64,000 bases of DNA, taken from assembly GCF_904849725.1 (NCBI RefSeq), contig NC_058522.1:432417529-432481528 (forward strand), in the 5' to 3' direction. Shown piece by piece: positions 1 through 12,665 of the stretch (positions are counted from its first letter, which is position 1; every line of letters begins with the position of its first letter). A model generated the notes under the pieces. That model had not been told where the DNA came from and did not search any database. It saw nothing but the letters and a program-made list of their open reading frames with translations. Position numbers and translations under genes: made by a program. The DNA is from Hordeum vulgare subsp. vulgare. Lineage: Eukaryota > Streptophyta > Magnoliopsida > Poales > Poaceae.

Positions 1-3000
1 TTGCATCTGCATCCAAGAAGTTTCAACAAAAACAACAAAGTGGCAAAGGAAAAACTCAAAACCCTAGCCACCATTTCAATTAAAGGAAATTTCAACTAGT
101 TCAAAATCAATGAACCCAAAATGGCGTCAAGAAATGTTCAAACTTTCTGATAAATCATGAAAGTAAATGAGCATTGGAGAAAACTATTTTCTTGACACTT
201 TAAGCATTTTAAATAAATGCAAAAGCCACTGGTTTCAAATTTAAAATTTGAAATCAGAAACTATAATTTTCCAAAAATGTTGAAAGTCTTGGAAATGAGT
301 GGGGATATTATAACAAATATTACAGGAGGTCTAAAATAGTTTTTACTTTTTGTTTTGGAGCTGAAATAATTAGCAAAGCAATAAATAGCAAAACAGAAAA
401 ACAAAAAACAGAGGAAATGGAAAAAGACTTACTTGTCGCCCAAGCCAGGCTCGGCCCATCTCCCCGCTCGTCCCCTCCCTCGCGCCAGTAGGCAGCAGGA
501 GGTGGCCGCCGCCTCCTCCGGCGCGGCCATGCACCTATGTGCCTGCCTGGCCACCGGTTCGCGCTGGCGACGACGGGGATAAGCTCCCCAGAGCTTCCCC
601 TATCCATTCCCCGCCTCGGTTCTTCCCCTCCTCCCGGATCCCCTCCTTCTCCCTGCTGCCGCCATTAGAGCCGAGCTCGAGCTCGAGCTGGCCGTGCCCC
701 TGGCCATAGGATCCCCTCCCAGAGCACGCCATTAGCTCCGCCTCGTCGCCCTGGTCGTCTCTACAGAAGCCGAAGCTTCCTCGAGCCCTGCAGCAACGCC
801 GTCGTCTTCCTCCTCCGGCCGCCGGACCTCTCACGTCGATTCGTCGCCCCCAGGCCTTCCCCGAGCCGTCTGAGCTCTGCTCTGCACTCCCTGTGAGCAT
901 GCGGTCGTTTCCCCTAAGTTTTCCCCGTCGATCCCCTCTCTAGCCCTAGTTTCACCGGAGCCCGACGAGGACCGCCGCTGCCGCTCGTCGCCGGTAGCCC
1001 TCCGATGATCAGCTCGTCCTTCCGAGAGCACCAGCAGCTCCAGGACGACGCGCAGATGCCGTAGCAGCTAAGATCTGAGCGTGGATCCCTCTGATTCAAA
1101 GCCCCCGACGACGCCCGAGCTTCGGCCGCCGCTCCGGCTCGTCGCCGACGCCTCTTCCGGCGACCCTAGCCTCCCTAGATGGTCCTGCCAGATCGGCCAC
1201 TTCGCGAGCATGTTGTAGCTCCAAACTGCGTGCGTTTTGGTGTTGTGCAGCGCCGTCTAGGTCGCCTCCGGCGAGCCCTCCGCCGCGGGTCTGGTCGCCG
1301 GCGACCACCCTCCGGTGGGCGTCGACGTGGCCGACCATTAGGGCGTAATCGCCCTCCCCTCAGTCGCTGACAGAGGGCCCCACGCCTGGTCAAACCTCAG
1401 TTAGGGCTGGTCAGCGCGGGATTAGTCCCAAAGAGGCTGACCAGTGGGGCCCCCCTGTCAGGTTTGACCTGAACAGGTCGGCTGACCTGCTGACGTCAGC
1501 CTGATGCAATAAATGGAATTTCTAGTTTAAAACTAATTCAGGAAATTGCTAAAAATTGCAAAAATCATAGAAATTAATCTGTAACTCCAATGAAAATAAA
1601 TTATATATGAAAAAGTATCAGAAAAATTCAAGGATTCTGATTATGCTATTTTCAACTATGTTTGAAAAAGTTACAGGACCCTAATTTGTGAAAGAAGGAA
1701 TAATTCAATTCTTTAATCACTTTATAAGTGGAATTTGCAAAAATATCCAAATTTCATTATAAATACAATGATCACACACTTCCCTAGATATAAATCAGTA
1801 CCATAACATGACATTTCATGCATGTTAACATTAGGTTGATCTGAGCATCAGGTCGAATCAATTGAACCGGTATCCGAGAATACCCGTTTGAATTGCTATT
1901 CGAATGTGATTCAAATCAACTCTAAACCTAAAACATCTTGATTATAATAACTTATCACTTTGCATTCTCATGCCATGCTCATGCATCATTTTGATTGCAT
2001 ATGATTGTTATTGAATGTTGCCATTCATTTCGGTAGGCTCCGCACCCCCGGATTCCACCGAATATCCGTCTGACGGATATCGTTCCTCCTCTGAGAAACA
2101 AGGCAAGCAACCCTTTTGATCATCCCGATAACTCCTATGTTCTTGCTCCTGCACCTATTTATTGCATTAGGATGAAATGCCTCAACTGCTTTTGCCACGA
2201 TAGTTGGACCCACTTCCTTTGCATGACTTAACCTTGTCACAGTAAATAGTCGAACCTTGCAACCTAGCATACCTGGTAGTTGCTTGAGCTATGATGTGCC
2301 TTATCCTGCTATGCATGCTATGCTTAGAGTTGTGTATGGTCTGTCATCTGGGAGATGAACAGAATTGTGAAATGTGTTTGGTGAGCAAAGGTTGTGTGTT
2401 GAACTTGATTTGGTAAAGGTACCAGTGAAAGGCTGTGTAGGAGTACATGGCGGGTTGTTTCATTGGAACCGTCCTTAGGAACTGAGTTCCGTGTATGTAA
2501 TCCAAGACTAGATACTACCACATGCTGGGCTGTGAAATATGACCCCGCTCGGCCTATTAATCGCGTAGTACTCGGTCCAGGAGTTGCAAGTAGTTTCTGG
2601 TGTTTATAGTAATGCTGGAGGCCGTGCATGGTGCTGACCTGAGAGGTGGACCGTGATGCGGTAGGCAGTGGCACGGTGTACCAAGTGGCACCCGGATGGT
2701 GGGCTTGGGAACCCTGCGCACATCGTTTGAGGCCGTGGCGGAAACCTCGGCCGGACTTCCGTACGGGTTACTCTCAGATAGGCGATAAACCTGGACTAGG
2801 TACTAGTGTGGTTAACGGTCGTGGCCGACTCCCTCGCTGGGCTTCCGCTTGAAGGTTGCCGAGGTGCATGACGTGCACATAGCGATAAGTGGCGAGAGCG
2901 TGTGTGACGAAGTACACCCCTGCAGGGTTATGATCTATTCGAATAGCCGCGTCCGCGGATATGGACTACTTGGAGACATATGTTGTTCATAGATAACTTC

Positions 3001-4100
3001 AATGGCTACTCATAAAATTGTCAAGATAAGCGTGAGTGTCGTGGACGGCATTTCCGTATGGAGACGGAATGATTCCACGATAGTGTATTGTTGTGGTGTT
3101 AGTGGACTCGTGTGCGAGAAATCAAGTTGTCAAAACTAATTTCAAAATGCAAGTTGTCTAGCCACGAGTCAAATGCTGGCTTTCAGCATGAAACCCCACA
3201 ATACCTTTTGATACCTTGCATGAGTAGTTAGTTCTCCTAAAGTCTTGCTGAGTACCTTCGTACTCATGTTTGCTTAATAAATGTTGCAGAGGTTGCTAAT
3301 GACCCTAATGGAGGGTTCTTCGTAGACATCGACGACGACGAGTAGCTGGTGTCCCAGCTACGATCTGGCCCTACGTCGGCTCTGTAGTATAGTCAGGCCA
3401 CGTGCCTACTAGTTGCCCTGTCTGTACTCAGACAGTTTATAACTCTTCCGCTGGCTTGTATTGTATGACTGCTATTATGGGTCGTGAGACCCTTAATGTG
3501 TAATATTATGTGTGTGGCTCTTCCGAGCCTCTTAAATAAAGCTTGTTTGGTTATGGTTATGTTGTGATGCCATCGATGTATCTATACATATCGGTATGCC
3601 ATGCGTACGTGTGTCTTACTTGATATGTATGGGGTTCGAATACCTAGTCGTGAACTTTAGTAGCACTCCTTACAAGGAAATGCCCCTTTGTGATCCAACG
3701 AGCCTTGGTAGTTCGCTACTGCTCCGGACGCATTGGTTGACCGGCATGTGTCCTTCTTAGCTGCTGTGTCTGTCCCCTTTGGGGAAATGTCACGCGACGT
3801 AATGGAGTCCTTGTAGCATGCTACGACTCGTCTACGTTCGTTGATGACCGACACCTGCTTTGTTGGGTCATGTATGCCTGTCCTTGTGCGGAACTGCCAC
3901 TTTGGTTTATGACTAAACATGTCGATCCGGGTTCTTTGACATTGGTTTGCTAGCGACACTATCGCATACGTGAGTCAAATGACGCCAACGGTCCCGGCTA
4001 AGGTAAGGTTGCAGCCGTGGAGTTAACCGTGCGTGAGACCACAAAGGGATGCGATGTGTTACAGGCTGGATTCCTATGGCTTAGGATCGGGGTCCCGACA
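1..4100 (+). mobile_element. E1: long-LTR retrotransposon, LTR lacking only its first bases
   Basis: This is one continuous LTR that enters from the left edge and ends in ...GGGGTCCCGACA at 4100. Orientation comes from alignment with the inverted copy E2, whose LTR start TGTCACAGCCC is visible. By that alignment base 1 lies roughly 60-100 bases inside the LTR, giving an LTR of about 4.2 kb. It contains a GC-rich block and an AATAAA at 3535-3540 that could be a polyadenylation signal. No gag-pol domain is present. The right flank is E2, so this is either a 3' LTR or a solo LTR inserted into E2. The expected target duplication is GCTAC (4101-4105), but its partner is outside the window. LTRs of this length occur in Triticeae Gypsy/LARD families such as Sukkula; I do not assign the family. 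Confidence 0.7.
430..1470 (+). other. GC-rich, gene-like block inside the E1 LTR
   Basis: A sharp change from AT-rich to GC-rich DNA, full of CCG/GCC/CTC runs, begins near 430 and ends near 1470. Open frames occur on both strands (for example 535-900 minus, 1096-1338 minus, 1179-1370 plus), but they have low-complexity Arg/Pro/Gly compositions and no recognisable domain. A counterpart block lies in E2 at about 5100-5900, so it is a family feature and not a host exon. It may be a promoter/leader CpG block of the LTR or an ancient capture. Confidence 0.5.
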
Positions 4101-6461
4101 GCTACCTTTACCAAATCGGATTCACACTTTTACTCTCACACTGTAGGACATGAACACAACCATTCTAATTCATCATCCAGATGGATCAGACCCGACACGA
4201 CTTTAAGCATAGCAGGCATTGTAAACAAGCATGGATGAGTAAGCACAACAAGGCTCAAGCAATTCTTATTCATGCTAAGTGCTTTCAACTATTTACTGTG
4301 ACAAAATCAGGTCATGCAAAGGAATGGGTTCAACTACCGATAACCTGTACAGTTGAATCGTGTTTGTCCTAATGCAGTAAAAGAGAGCAGGAGCGAGAGA
4401 GTGGGCTTATTTCAATATGCTCAAGGGGGGTTTGCTTGCCTGACACGTCTGAAGATAGCAACGAGTCTTCATCAATGTCAACGATCACATCGTTGGAAAC
4501 ATCATTTACCGAGAGGGAACAACAACGGCCAACAAGAAAGAACAACAATTACTTCACGGAAATGCAAAAAGAAAGAACAACAATTATTGTTCCGGGTACC
4601 CTTTTAATTGATTCGACCTGATGCTCATAACAAATTGTTTCAACATGTATGGAGTTAGTATTTTGAGGTACTGATTTGCATTGACCAATGTTTGAGCATA
4701 GTAATTGAAGTGGAATTCAAGTAAATATCAAATTCCATCTCCAAACTAATTATGAAATTTATCCTATTCACCATTTTACCTATTTGGTGATGTTAAATTT
4801 TCCAAACATGCATAAATAATTTCTATGAGATTATAATCAGATTTCTTGGATTTTTCTGATACTTTTTCATATATAAATTATTTTCATCCGAGTTATATTT
4901 TAATTTCTATGATTTTTACAAGTTTTAGGCATTTTCTGGAATTAATTAAAATCAGAAAAGCTTTATTGCGTCACTGCGACGTCAGACTGGCGTCATCAGT
5001 CAACAGCAACCGTCCGAGGTCAAACCTGACCAGTGGGGTCCACTGGTCAGTGACCCAGGGCTTAATCCAGCGTTGACCCACCCTAATGGTGGTTTGACTC
5101 ACCCGTGGGGCCCTATGTTAGCGTCTCTGGGGAGGGGGGTTAGTGGCTAATAGCTGGCCATGTCGGCCCCCACCGGAGGGTGGTCGCCGGCGACCAAGCC
5201 CGCGGCGGAGGGCTCACCGGAGTTGCGCTAAAACGCGCTACAGAGCACCAAATCGAGCGGGGTTTACTCCTATAGGTTGCTGGCGAAGCGCCTGATCGAC
5301 TAGGGCCATCAGAAGGAGCTAGGGTCGCCGGAGAGAGTGCCGGCGATGAGCGTGCGCGGCGGCCGGAAGTGGAGCTCATCGGGGAGATGCTCTGGAGGGC
5401 AATTTCGAGCGAGAGAAAGAGGGAAAAGCATCGGAGGCTCACAGGGGTTCCATTCCTGGCATCGGAGAAGTTGGAGGGGCTCTCTGGCAGCGGATCGACG
5501 GCGGCGGATCTCAGTGACCGGAGATGGGGAAGACGGTGGTGGCGACGCTTCAGGAGGCTGCAACTTGATTCCTTCGACGTGGAGAAGCTACTCGTCGTGG
5601 CGGAGAGGATGGACTGCTCGGGGAAGCTTCGCTGTGGCCGGAAATGCGCCGGTGAGCTCAAGCAGAGCTCGGCCATGGCGAGAGGAAGAGGAGAGGGAAG
5701 CAGGAGGAGGAAACGGTGCTAGGTGAGGGGGAAAATATCCAAGGGCTCATCCACATCGTCTGCATACGCGGATAGGGACGGAGGAGGTGCCTCTAGCACG
5801 AAGCAGGAGGTGGCGAGGGGCGCGCCGTGTCTTCCTTCTCCTCTGCCTTGTGGCACGAGGAGGAAGACGACAGGGGGAACCCCCTTGGTGGGCTGGGCCA
5901 TCTGGGGCGACATGTAAGCGTTTCCTTTTTTTTCTATTCTTTTCTGTTTTGTTATTTCTAACATTTGTTTTATTTGTTTTGGCTCCAACTAATTCAAAGA
6001 AAATAGGTAAACAACTCTGGGGTGTTATTTGGAATATTTCCAACCCCATGTGAAGTTTTCAACATTTTATAAAACTAGGAAGTATTTGAAATCAATTAAT
6101 TAATTGATTTCAGTGGTTTTTGAGTTTAAAATAAAATGCCAAAAGTATTTTGAAAATATATATCACCCTTGATATTTTCTTTCCAACATTTATCAAAAAT
6201 GATGGACTTTTATGAAAACCATTTTGGTTCATTGATTTGCCACCACTTTTGAATTGTTTTGCATACAGAGTTGGTAGGGTTTTGTTTTGAATATGGAGTA
6301 CCTAGGACTTTTCTCTTGTTGAACCTATTTGGATGTTGTTTGGTGTTAGAGTTTAGTCATCCCCATTTGTAGAACATCCAATTTCGATTAAATTGATTTG
6401 AATGCATTCATGAATGCTTACTGATGCAACTAACTACAATCTATATTCTAGGGCTGTGACA
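4101..6461 (-). mobile_element. E2: 5' part of a long LTR of the same family as E1, inverted
   Basis: Read on the minus strand the LTR starts at 6461 with TGTCACAGCCC. It runs leftward until it is cut at 4101 by E1. The segment 4290-4600 is the reverse complement of a relative of E1 2025-2280. The last bases before the break (minus GATTTGGTAAAGGTAGC) match E1 near 2405-2420, so about the first 60% of the LTR remains here. The rest must lie to the left of the window. It is inserted into the leader of E3; the expected target duplication is GCAAT (6462-6466), with its partner out of view. Confidence 0.65.
5120..5900 (-). other. GC-rich block inside the E2 LTR
   Basis: This is the counterpart of the E1 block at 430-1470, on the opposite strand. 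Open frames of 178 aa (5140-5676 minus) and 129 aa (5337-5726 plus) overlap each other. They are dominated by Arg, Ser, Pro and Gly and show no domain. The composition explains the open frames, so I do not call a gene. Confidence 0.5.
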
Positions 6462-7020
6462 GCAATATAGTAATCGCATCTGCAAACACAAACGTTAGTT
6501 TAAAGACAACCCTATGGCTCCTGCCGGTTGCCGTACCATCGACGTGCAAGTCGATATTAACTATTACAACATGATCATCTCATACATCCAATATATCAAA
6601 TCACGTCATTGGCCATATCATATCACAAGCATACCCTGCAAAAACAAGTTAGGCGTCCTCTAATTGTTGTTGCATGTTTTACGTGGCTGCTATGGGTATC
6701 TAGTAGATCGCATCTTACTTACGCAAAAACCACAACGGATATGTGCAAATTGCTATTTAACCTCTCCAAGGACCGCCTCGGGCCAAACCAATTCAACTAA
6801 AGTTAAAGAAGCCGACACCCGCCAATCATCTTTATGCAACGAGGTTGCATGTCAAGCGATGAAACCAGTCTTTCGTAAGCGTACGGATAATGTTGGTCTG
6901 GGCCGCTTCAATCCAACAATACCGCTGAATCGAGAAAAGACTAAGGAGGGCAGCAAACCGAACATCACCGTCCACAAAACACTTCGTGTTCTACTCGAGA
7001 TTATATCTATGCATGAACCT
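6462..7020 (-). other. Untranslated leader of E3 (partial)
   Basis: This is noncoding sequence directly downstream (minus strand) of the E3 primer site. BARE/Angela elements are known for a long untranslated leader between the 5' LTR and gag, which fits the lack of any gag-like frame here. Small open frames at 6609-6800 and 6664-7029 on the plus strand are antisense and look fortuitous. Confidence 0.6.
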
Positions 7021-7034
7021 AGCTCATGATGCCA
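7021..7034 (-). other. E3 primer binding site (initiator Met tRNA-like)
   Basis: Minus strand TGGCATCATGAGCT directly follows the LTR. It is a degenerate form of the TGGTATCAGAGC Met-tRNA primer site used by Angela/BARE Copia elements, with one change and one extra base. Confidence 0.6.
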
Positions 7035-7035
7035 C

Positions 7036-8858
7036 TATTGGGGAACGTTGCATGGGAAACAAAAAAATTCCTACGCACACGAAGACCTATCATGGTGATG
7101 TCCATCTATGAGAGGAGATTTGGATCTACGTACCCTTGTAGATCGCACAACAGGAAGCGTTAAGAAACGCGGTTGATGTAATGGAACGTCCTCACGTCCC
7201 TCGATCTGCCCCCTGAACCGTCCCATAAACCGTCTCGCGATCCGTCCCACGATCTGCTCCAATATAGTGCCGAACGGACTGCACATCCGCGTTCAGCACA
7301 CGTATAGCTCGACGATGATCTCGGCCTTCTTGATCCAGCAAGCAAGACGGAGAATTAGATGAGTTCTCCGGCAGCGTCACGGCGCTTCGGTGGTGGTGAA
7401 GGATCTACTCCTGGAGGGCTCCGCTCGAGCTCCGCAGAAATACGATCTAGAGGCAAAACTATGGTGTCTAGATCTGAGTTGCACGTGGCAAAGTTGTCTC
7501 AAATCATCCCTAAATCACCAGTATATATAGGAGGGAGGGGGAGGGACTTTCCTTGAGGGCCAAGCCCCCAAGGTGCAACGGCCAATAGGAGGAGCAGGAC
7601 TCCTACTCCAATCCTAGTCCAACTAGGATTGGAAAGTGGAGTCCTTTCCATCTTTCCCACCTTTTCTTTTTTTTCTTTCTTTGGTTTTCTCTCTACGGCG
7701 CATAGGCCTTATTGGGTTGTCCCACCAGCCCACTAAGGGCTGGTGCGCCATCCATAAGTCCTTTGGGCTTCCCCCGGGAGGGTTGCCCCCCTCCCGGTGA
7801 ACTTCCGGAACCCATTGGTCACTCCCGGTAAATTCCCGGTAATGCCCGAAAACTTTCTGGTAACCAAATGAAGTCATCTTATATATCAATCGTCGTCTCC
7901 AGACCATTTTGGAAACCCTCGTGAGGTCCGTGATCTCATCCGGGACTCCGAACAACATTAAGTAACCACGCATATAACTCAACTATACTAAAACATCGCC
8001 GAACCTTAAGTTGCAGACCCTGCGGGTTCGAGAACTATGTAGACATGCCCCGAGGTACTCCTCGGTCAATATCCAATAACGGGACCTGGATGCCCATATT
8101 GGATCCTACATATTCTCCGAAGATCTTATCGGTTGAACCTTAGTGTCAAGGATTCATATAATCCCGTATGTCATTCCCTTTGTCCTTCGGTATGTTACTT
8201 GCCCGAGATTCGATTGTCGGTATCCGCATACCTATTTCAATCTCATTACCGGCAAGTCTCTTTACTCATTCTGTAATACAAGATCCCATGACTTACACTT
8301 AGTCACATTGCTTGCAAGACTTGTGTGTGATGTTGTTTTATCGAGTGGGCCCCGAGATACCTCTCTGTCACACGGAGTGACAAATCCCAGTCTTGATCCA
8401 TACTAACTCAACGGACACCTTCGGAGATATCTGTAGAGCACATTTATAGTCACCCAGTTACGTTGTGACGTTTGATATAGACAAGGTATTCCTTCAGGGC
8501 CACTGAGTTATATGATCTCATGGTCATAAGAATAAATACTTGACACACAGAAAACTATAGAACGACACGATCAATATGCTACGTTCATAGTTTGGGTCTA
8601 GTCCATCACATGATTCTCCTGATGATGTGATCCAGTTATCAAGCAACAACACTTTGCACAGAGTCAGAAAACCTTGACTATCCTTGATCAACTGGCTAGC
8701 CAACTAGAGGCTTTCTAGGGACATTGTTGTGTCTATGTATCCGCACATGGATCTATGTTTCATTCAATACAATTATAGCATGGATAATAAACGATTATCT
8801 TTAAACAGGAAATATAATAATAACTATTTATCATTGCCTCTAGGGCATATTTCCAACA
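7036..8858 (-). repeat. 5' LTR of E3 (~1.82 kb)
   Basis: It starts TGTTGGAAATATG at 8858 and ends ...GTTCCCCAATA at 7036, so the usual terminal CA has become TA. The length of 1823 bp fits Angela-type LTRs. Open frames on either strand within it are short and not conserved. Confidence 0.8.
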
Positions 8859-9586
8859 GTTCTATCTCCAGCGTGATGTCCTCCGTAGGCCTCGGAGTGA
8901 CACTTGTGTAGGATTTGTCCCTGTTCATGCTCAGGTACACAACGTCCAATAATACCATCTACTCCTTCTTTATAAAGGTGTGGATCGTCCCAAAAGTAAT
9001 GTCTTAAATCACATAAGAACTCTTTCTTTTGTTGGTATGTGAAACTAGGCGGTATAAATTTCGCAAGAATGTAGTTAGCATAATCAGCATAACAAGGAGC
9101 ACTGCGTGAAGCATTTATCACAGCTAATTGTTCATCAGGGAAGCTATCATCAATAGGTAGTGGGTCATCAAGAACATTCTCTATTCTAGACAAGTTATCT
9201 GCTACTGGGTTATCAACGCCCTTTCTATCAATAATATGCAGATCAAATTCTTGTAGGAGAAGAACCCATCTAATAAGTCTAGGTCTAGCATCTTTCTTTA
9301 ACATAAGGTATTTAATAGCAGCGTGATCAATGTGAACAGTTACTTTGGAATGAACAATATAAGGTCTAAGCTTGTCGCAAGCAAACACAACTCCTAAAAA
9401 ATCCTTTTTAGTGGTACCGTAGTTTCTTTGAGAATTGTCTATACTTTTACTAGCGTAATGGATGACATTTAATTTCTTATCAACTCTTTGTCCTAGAACA
9501 ACACCAACAGCGTAATCACTAGCATCACACATAATTTCAAAGGGTAGGTTCGAATCAGGTGGTTGAACAACAGGTGCAGTGATCAA
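8859..9586 (-). pseudogene. E4 RNase H and integrase N-terminus (broken)
   Basis: The translated minus strand gives the RNase H region ([14 protein letters not shown], then [17 protein letters not shown] and [11 protein letters not shown]). The connection follows, then the integrase zinc-finger start ([15 protein letters not shown]). It ends abruptly at 8859 where E3 begins; the last five residues of the open frame come from the E3 LTR. The Athila-type order RT, RNase H, integrase is seen in the sister copies E5 and E8. A stop separates it from the upstream RT piece. The integrase catalytic core is absent and should lie left of the window beyond E3. Confidence 0.85.
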
Positions 9587-9601
9587 GGCTCTCTTAAGAA
9601 T

Positions 9602-10712
9602 TTAAAATGCTTCTACAAAATCATCATAAAAAACGAATGGAACATCCTTTTGAAAAAGATTAGTGAGAGGCTTAGAAATCTTAGAGAAGTCCTTAATAAA
9701 TCTCCCATAGAAACCAGCATGACCAAGGAAACTTCTTATACCTTTGATATCTGTTGGACACAACATTTTTTCAATAGCATCAACTTTAGCTTTATCAACT
9801 TCAATACCTCTCTCAGAGTTTTTTTTGTCCCAATAAAATGCCTTCATTAAGCATAAAGTGGCACTTCTCCCAATTCAAGACAAGATTAGTTTCTTCACAT
9901 CTGTGCAAAACTTGATCAGGGTTGCTCAAGCAATCATCTAAAGAAGTTCTGTAAAGGGAAAAATCATCCATGAAAACCTCAATAATATTTTCACCAAAGT
10001 CAAAGAATATAGACATCATACATCTTTGAAAGGTAGCAGGTGCATTGCATAAACCAAAAGGCATACGTCTATAAGCAAAGGTACCGAAAGGGCAAGTAAA
10101 AGTGGTCTTCTCTTGATCCTCTTTTGACACATGTATTTTAGAGAAACCAGAATAACCATCCAGAAAGCAAAAATGTGTATGTTTGGATAGTCCTTCTAGC
10201 ATTTGATCAATAAACGGTAGCGGGTAATGATCTTTCCTAGTAGCTTTAGTTAATTTCCTAAAATCAACTACCGTTCTATATCATGTAACAATTCTTTGCG
10301 GGATCAATTCATTTTTATCATTAGGAACAACGGCAATACCTACCTTTTTAGGGACACAATGAATGAGACTAACCCATATACTGTCAGTAATAGGATAAAT
10401 TATACCTGCCTCCAGAAGCTCTAATATTTCATTCCTTACCACTTCCTTCATTTTAGGATTTAATCGTCGTTGGTGATCAACAACTGGTTTAGCATAAGGC
10501 TCCATATTGATTTTGTGCTGACATAGAGTGGGACTAATGCCCTTAAGATCATCAAGAGTATATCCAATAGCAGCATGGTGCTTCCTCAAAGTTTTCAATA
10601 ATCTCTTTTCTTCATGCTCTGAAAGGTTAGCACTAATAATAACAGGATATATCTCCTTTTCATCAAGATAAGCATACTTCAGAGTACGAGGTAATTGTTT
10701 AAGCTCAACCAC
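9602..10712 (-). pseudogene. E4 reverse transcriptase (broken)
   Basis: Three frames (10281-10712, 9813-10202, 9602-9847) together cover the RT domain. They span the LPRTLKYAYLDEKEIYPVI entry, the HCVPKK region, the PFGLCNAPATFQRCM block and the polymerase motif FMDD (in EVFMDDFSLY), then the [20 protein letters not shown] connection. Frameshifts near 9830 and 10240 and a stop near 9602 break it. The DTG/FMDD layout is the normal plant Athila type. It is non-functional in its present form. Confidence 0.85.
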
Positions 10713-10903
10713 AGGATCACCCTTGGATGGAGGAGGGTCCCCAAGTATTTCAACACACAGGTTGTGTTTAAAATAGGCTGTTGATCAAAGAAAAGCTTAT
10801 CTTTTTCATTTCTTTCATTCATATGCATATCATTTTCATGATCTAGCAAATATTGTTCTAAGGGATCACTAGGAGGAACATCGATAGAAGCGAGACCAAT
10901 AAT

Positions 10904-11518
10904 TTAATCTTTACTAGGAAATTCTTTGCCATGGGGTTGTCTACGAAATTTAGAGAAATTGAACTCATGAGACACATCCCCAAAACTTACAGTAACCGTT
11001 TCTTTCTCACAATCAATCTTAGCATTAACAGTATTCAAGAAGGGTCTACCGAATATAATGGGACAAAAGTCATCTTGTGGGGAACCAACAACAAGAAAAT
11101 CAGTAGGATACTTTATTTTCCCACACAAGACTTCAACATCTCTAACAATCCCAATTGGTGCAATAGTATCTCTATTAGCAAGCTTGATGGTAACATCAAT
11201 TTCTTCTAATTCAGATGGTGCAATATCATTCATAATTTCTTGGTATAAGGTAAAGTGAATTGCACTCACACTAGCACCAACATCACATAAGCCATGATAA
11301 CAATTATTTCCTATTTTAACAGAAACAACACGCACGCCAACAATAAGTCTATGTTTACCTTTAGTATCACGTCTAGCAATTCTGACAGCTTCATCACAAA
11401 AGTGAAAGACATGCCCATCAATATGATCAACCAAGAGATCTTTAACCATAGCAATATTAGGTTCAACTTTAATTTTTTTAGGAGGTATAGGTGTTCTAGT
11501 ACAACCCTCACGAACCAC
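10904..11518 (-). pseudogene. E4 retropepsin-like protease region
   Basis: A 204-aa frame contains the aspartic protease signature CDVGASVSAI (D-x-G-A form), preceded by YHGL. Downstream are the ANRDTIAPIGIVRDVEVL stretch and the flap/tail motif CPIIFGRPFLNTVNA. Retroviral-type proteases use D-S/T-G; Athila-lineage copies here consistently have D-L/M/V-G-A. The frame stops before RT, and about 190 bp of out-of-frame linker separates the two. Confidence 0.8.
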
Positions 11519-11524
11519 AGTTGA

Positions 11525-12297
11525 AGCTTTAGCATGTTCCTTTATTCGAACACGAAAGGGTGGTTTCTCAATTTATGTAGTAGGAATAACTGGATTAGCA
11601 TTATAAATAATAGTTTCTTCATCAACTGTAATAGGGTCAACCACTTTAACTTCAATGGGAGGATGATATTTAAACCACTTCACCTTGGGGAGATCAACAT
11701 GAGTAGCAAAAGATTCACAGAATGAAGCTACTACCTAAGAGTCAAGTCCATATTTAGTGCTAAAATCACGAAAACCATCGGTGTCTATAAAGGTTTTAAT
11801 ACAATCAAACTTAAGGCTTATACCTGACTCATTACCTTCGTCGAGTTCCTAATCTTCAGAGTTGCGTTTAATTCTTTCCAATAAGTCCCATTTGAATTCA
11901 ATATCTTTCTTCATAAAGGAGCCAACACAAGAAGTATAGAGCATGGATTGATCATTACGAGAGAGCCGAGCATAAAAATTCTGAATAATAATTTCTCTTG
12001 GGAGCTCATGATTGGGGCATGAATATAACATTGACTTAAGCCTCCCCCAAGCTTGAGCGGTTCTTTCTCCTTCACGAGGCCAAAAATTATAAATATAATT
12101 CCGATCACGATGAACCAGATGCATAGGATAAAACTTCTGATCAAATTCCAATTTCAATCTGCTGTAGTTCCATGATCCAATATCATCACATAGCCTATAC
12201 CACGTCAACGCTTTATCCTTCAAAGATAAAGGAAACACCTTCTTATTGACATCATCCTCGGGCAGACATGCAAGCTTAAATAATCCAGAAACTTCAT
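11525..12297 (-). pseudogene. E4 gag, C-terminal part (cut by E5 at 12297)
   Basis: The minus frame from 12297 reads EVSGLFKLACLPEDDVNKK, then the retrotransposon gag core (KDKALTWYRLCDDIGSWNY, FYPMHLVHRDRNYIYNFW). It stops near 11849, with gag-like remnants continuing out of frame to about 11525. The apparent Met start at 12319 lies in the E5 LTR and is an artefact of the insertion. The true N-terminus is at 40953-41146. The missing Gag zinc knuckle is normal in the sister copies. Confidence 0.8.
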
Positions 12298-12665
12298 TGA
12301 TACATCCATTTTGCATCATGCTTTCATGTTGATATTTATCGCTTTATGGGCTGTTATTACACTTCACGGTACAATGCTTATGCCTTTTCTCTCTTATTTT
12401 GCAAGGTTTACATGAAGAGGGAGAATGCCGACACCTGGAATTCTGGCCTAAAAAAGGAGCAAGTTTGAGATACCTATTCTGCGCAACTCCAAAAGCCGTG
12501 AAAATCGACGAGGATTTATTTTGGAATTTATAAAAAATACCAGGCCGAAGAAGTACCACAGAGGAGCCAGCAGGAGGCCACAAACCTGCTAGGCGCGGCC
12601 TACCCCCCTAGCCACACCTAGGGGGCTTGTGGGCTCCCTGTTGGCCCTCTGGCCCCCCTCTTTTG

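Larger units (their letters stand above)
6462..8858 (-). mobile_element. E3: Angela/BARE-type Copia element, 5' LTR plus start of leader
   Basis: On the minus strand the element begins at 8858 with TGTTGGAAATATGCCC, the typical Angela/BARE/WIS LTR start. It continues through a ~1.8 kb LTR, a Met-tRNA-like primer site and about 560 bp of untranslated leader, and is cut at 6462 by E2. Coding regions and the 3' LTR must lie left of the window. It is inserted into the integrase region of E4. The right target duplication would be GTTCT (8859-8863); the left copy is not visible. Confidence 0.8.

Noticed and set aside
5140..5726. Overlapping 178-aa and 129-aa open frames in GC-rich DNA, possible host gene
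   Set aside because: A counterpart GC-rich block lies in E1, both strands are open because of composition, and no domain, intron pattern or conserved start is seen.
12298..12319. Methionine start for E4 gag at 12319
   Set aside because: Those codons come from the inserted E5 LTR; the real gag start is at 41146 on the other side of E5.
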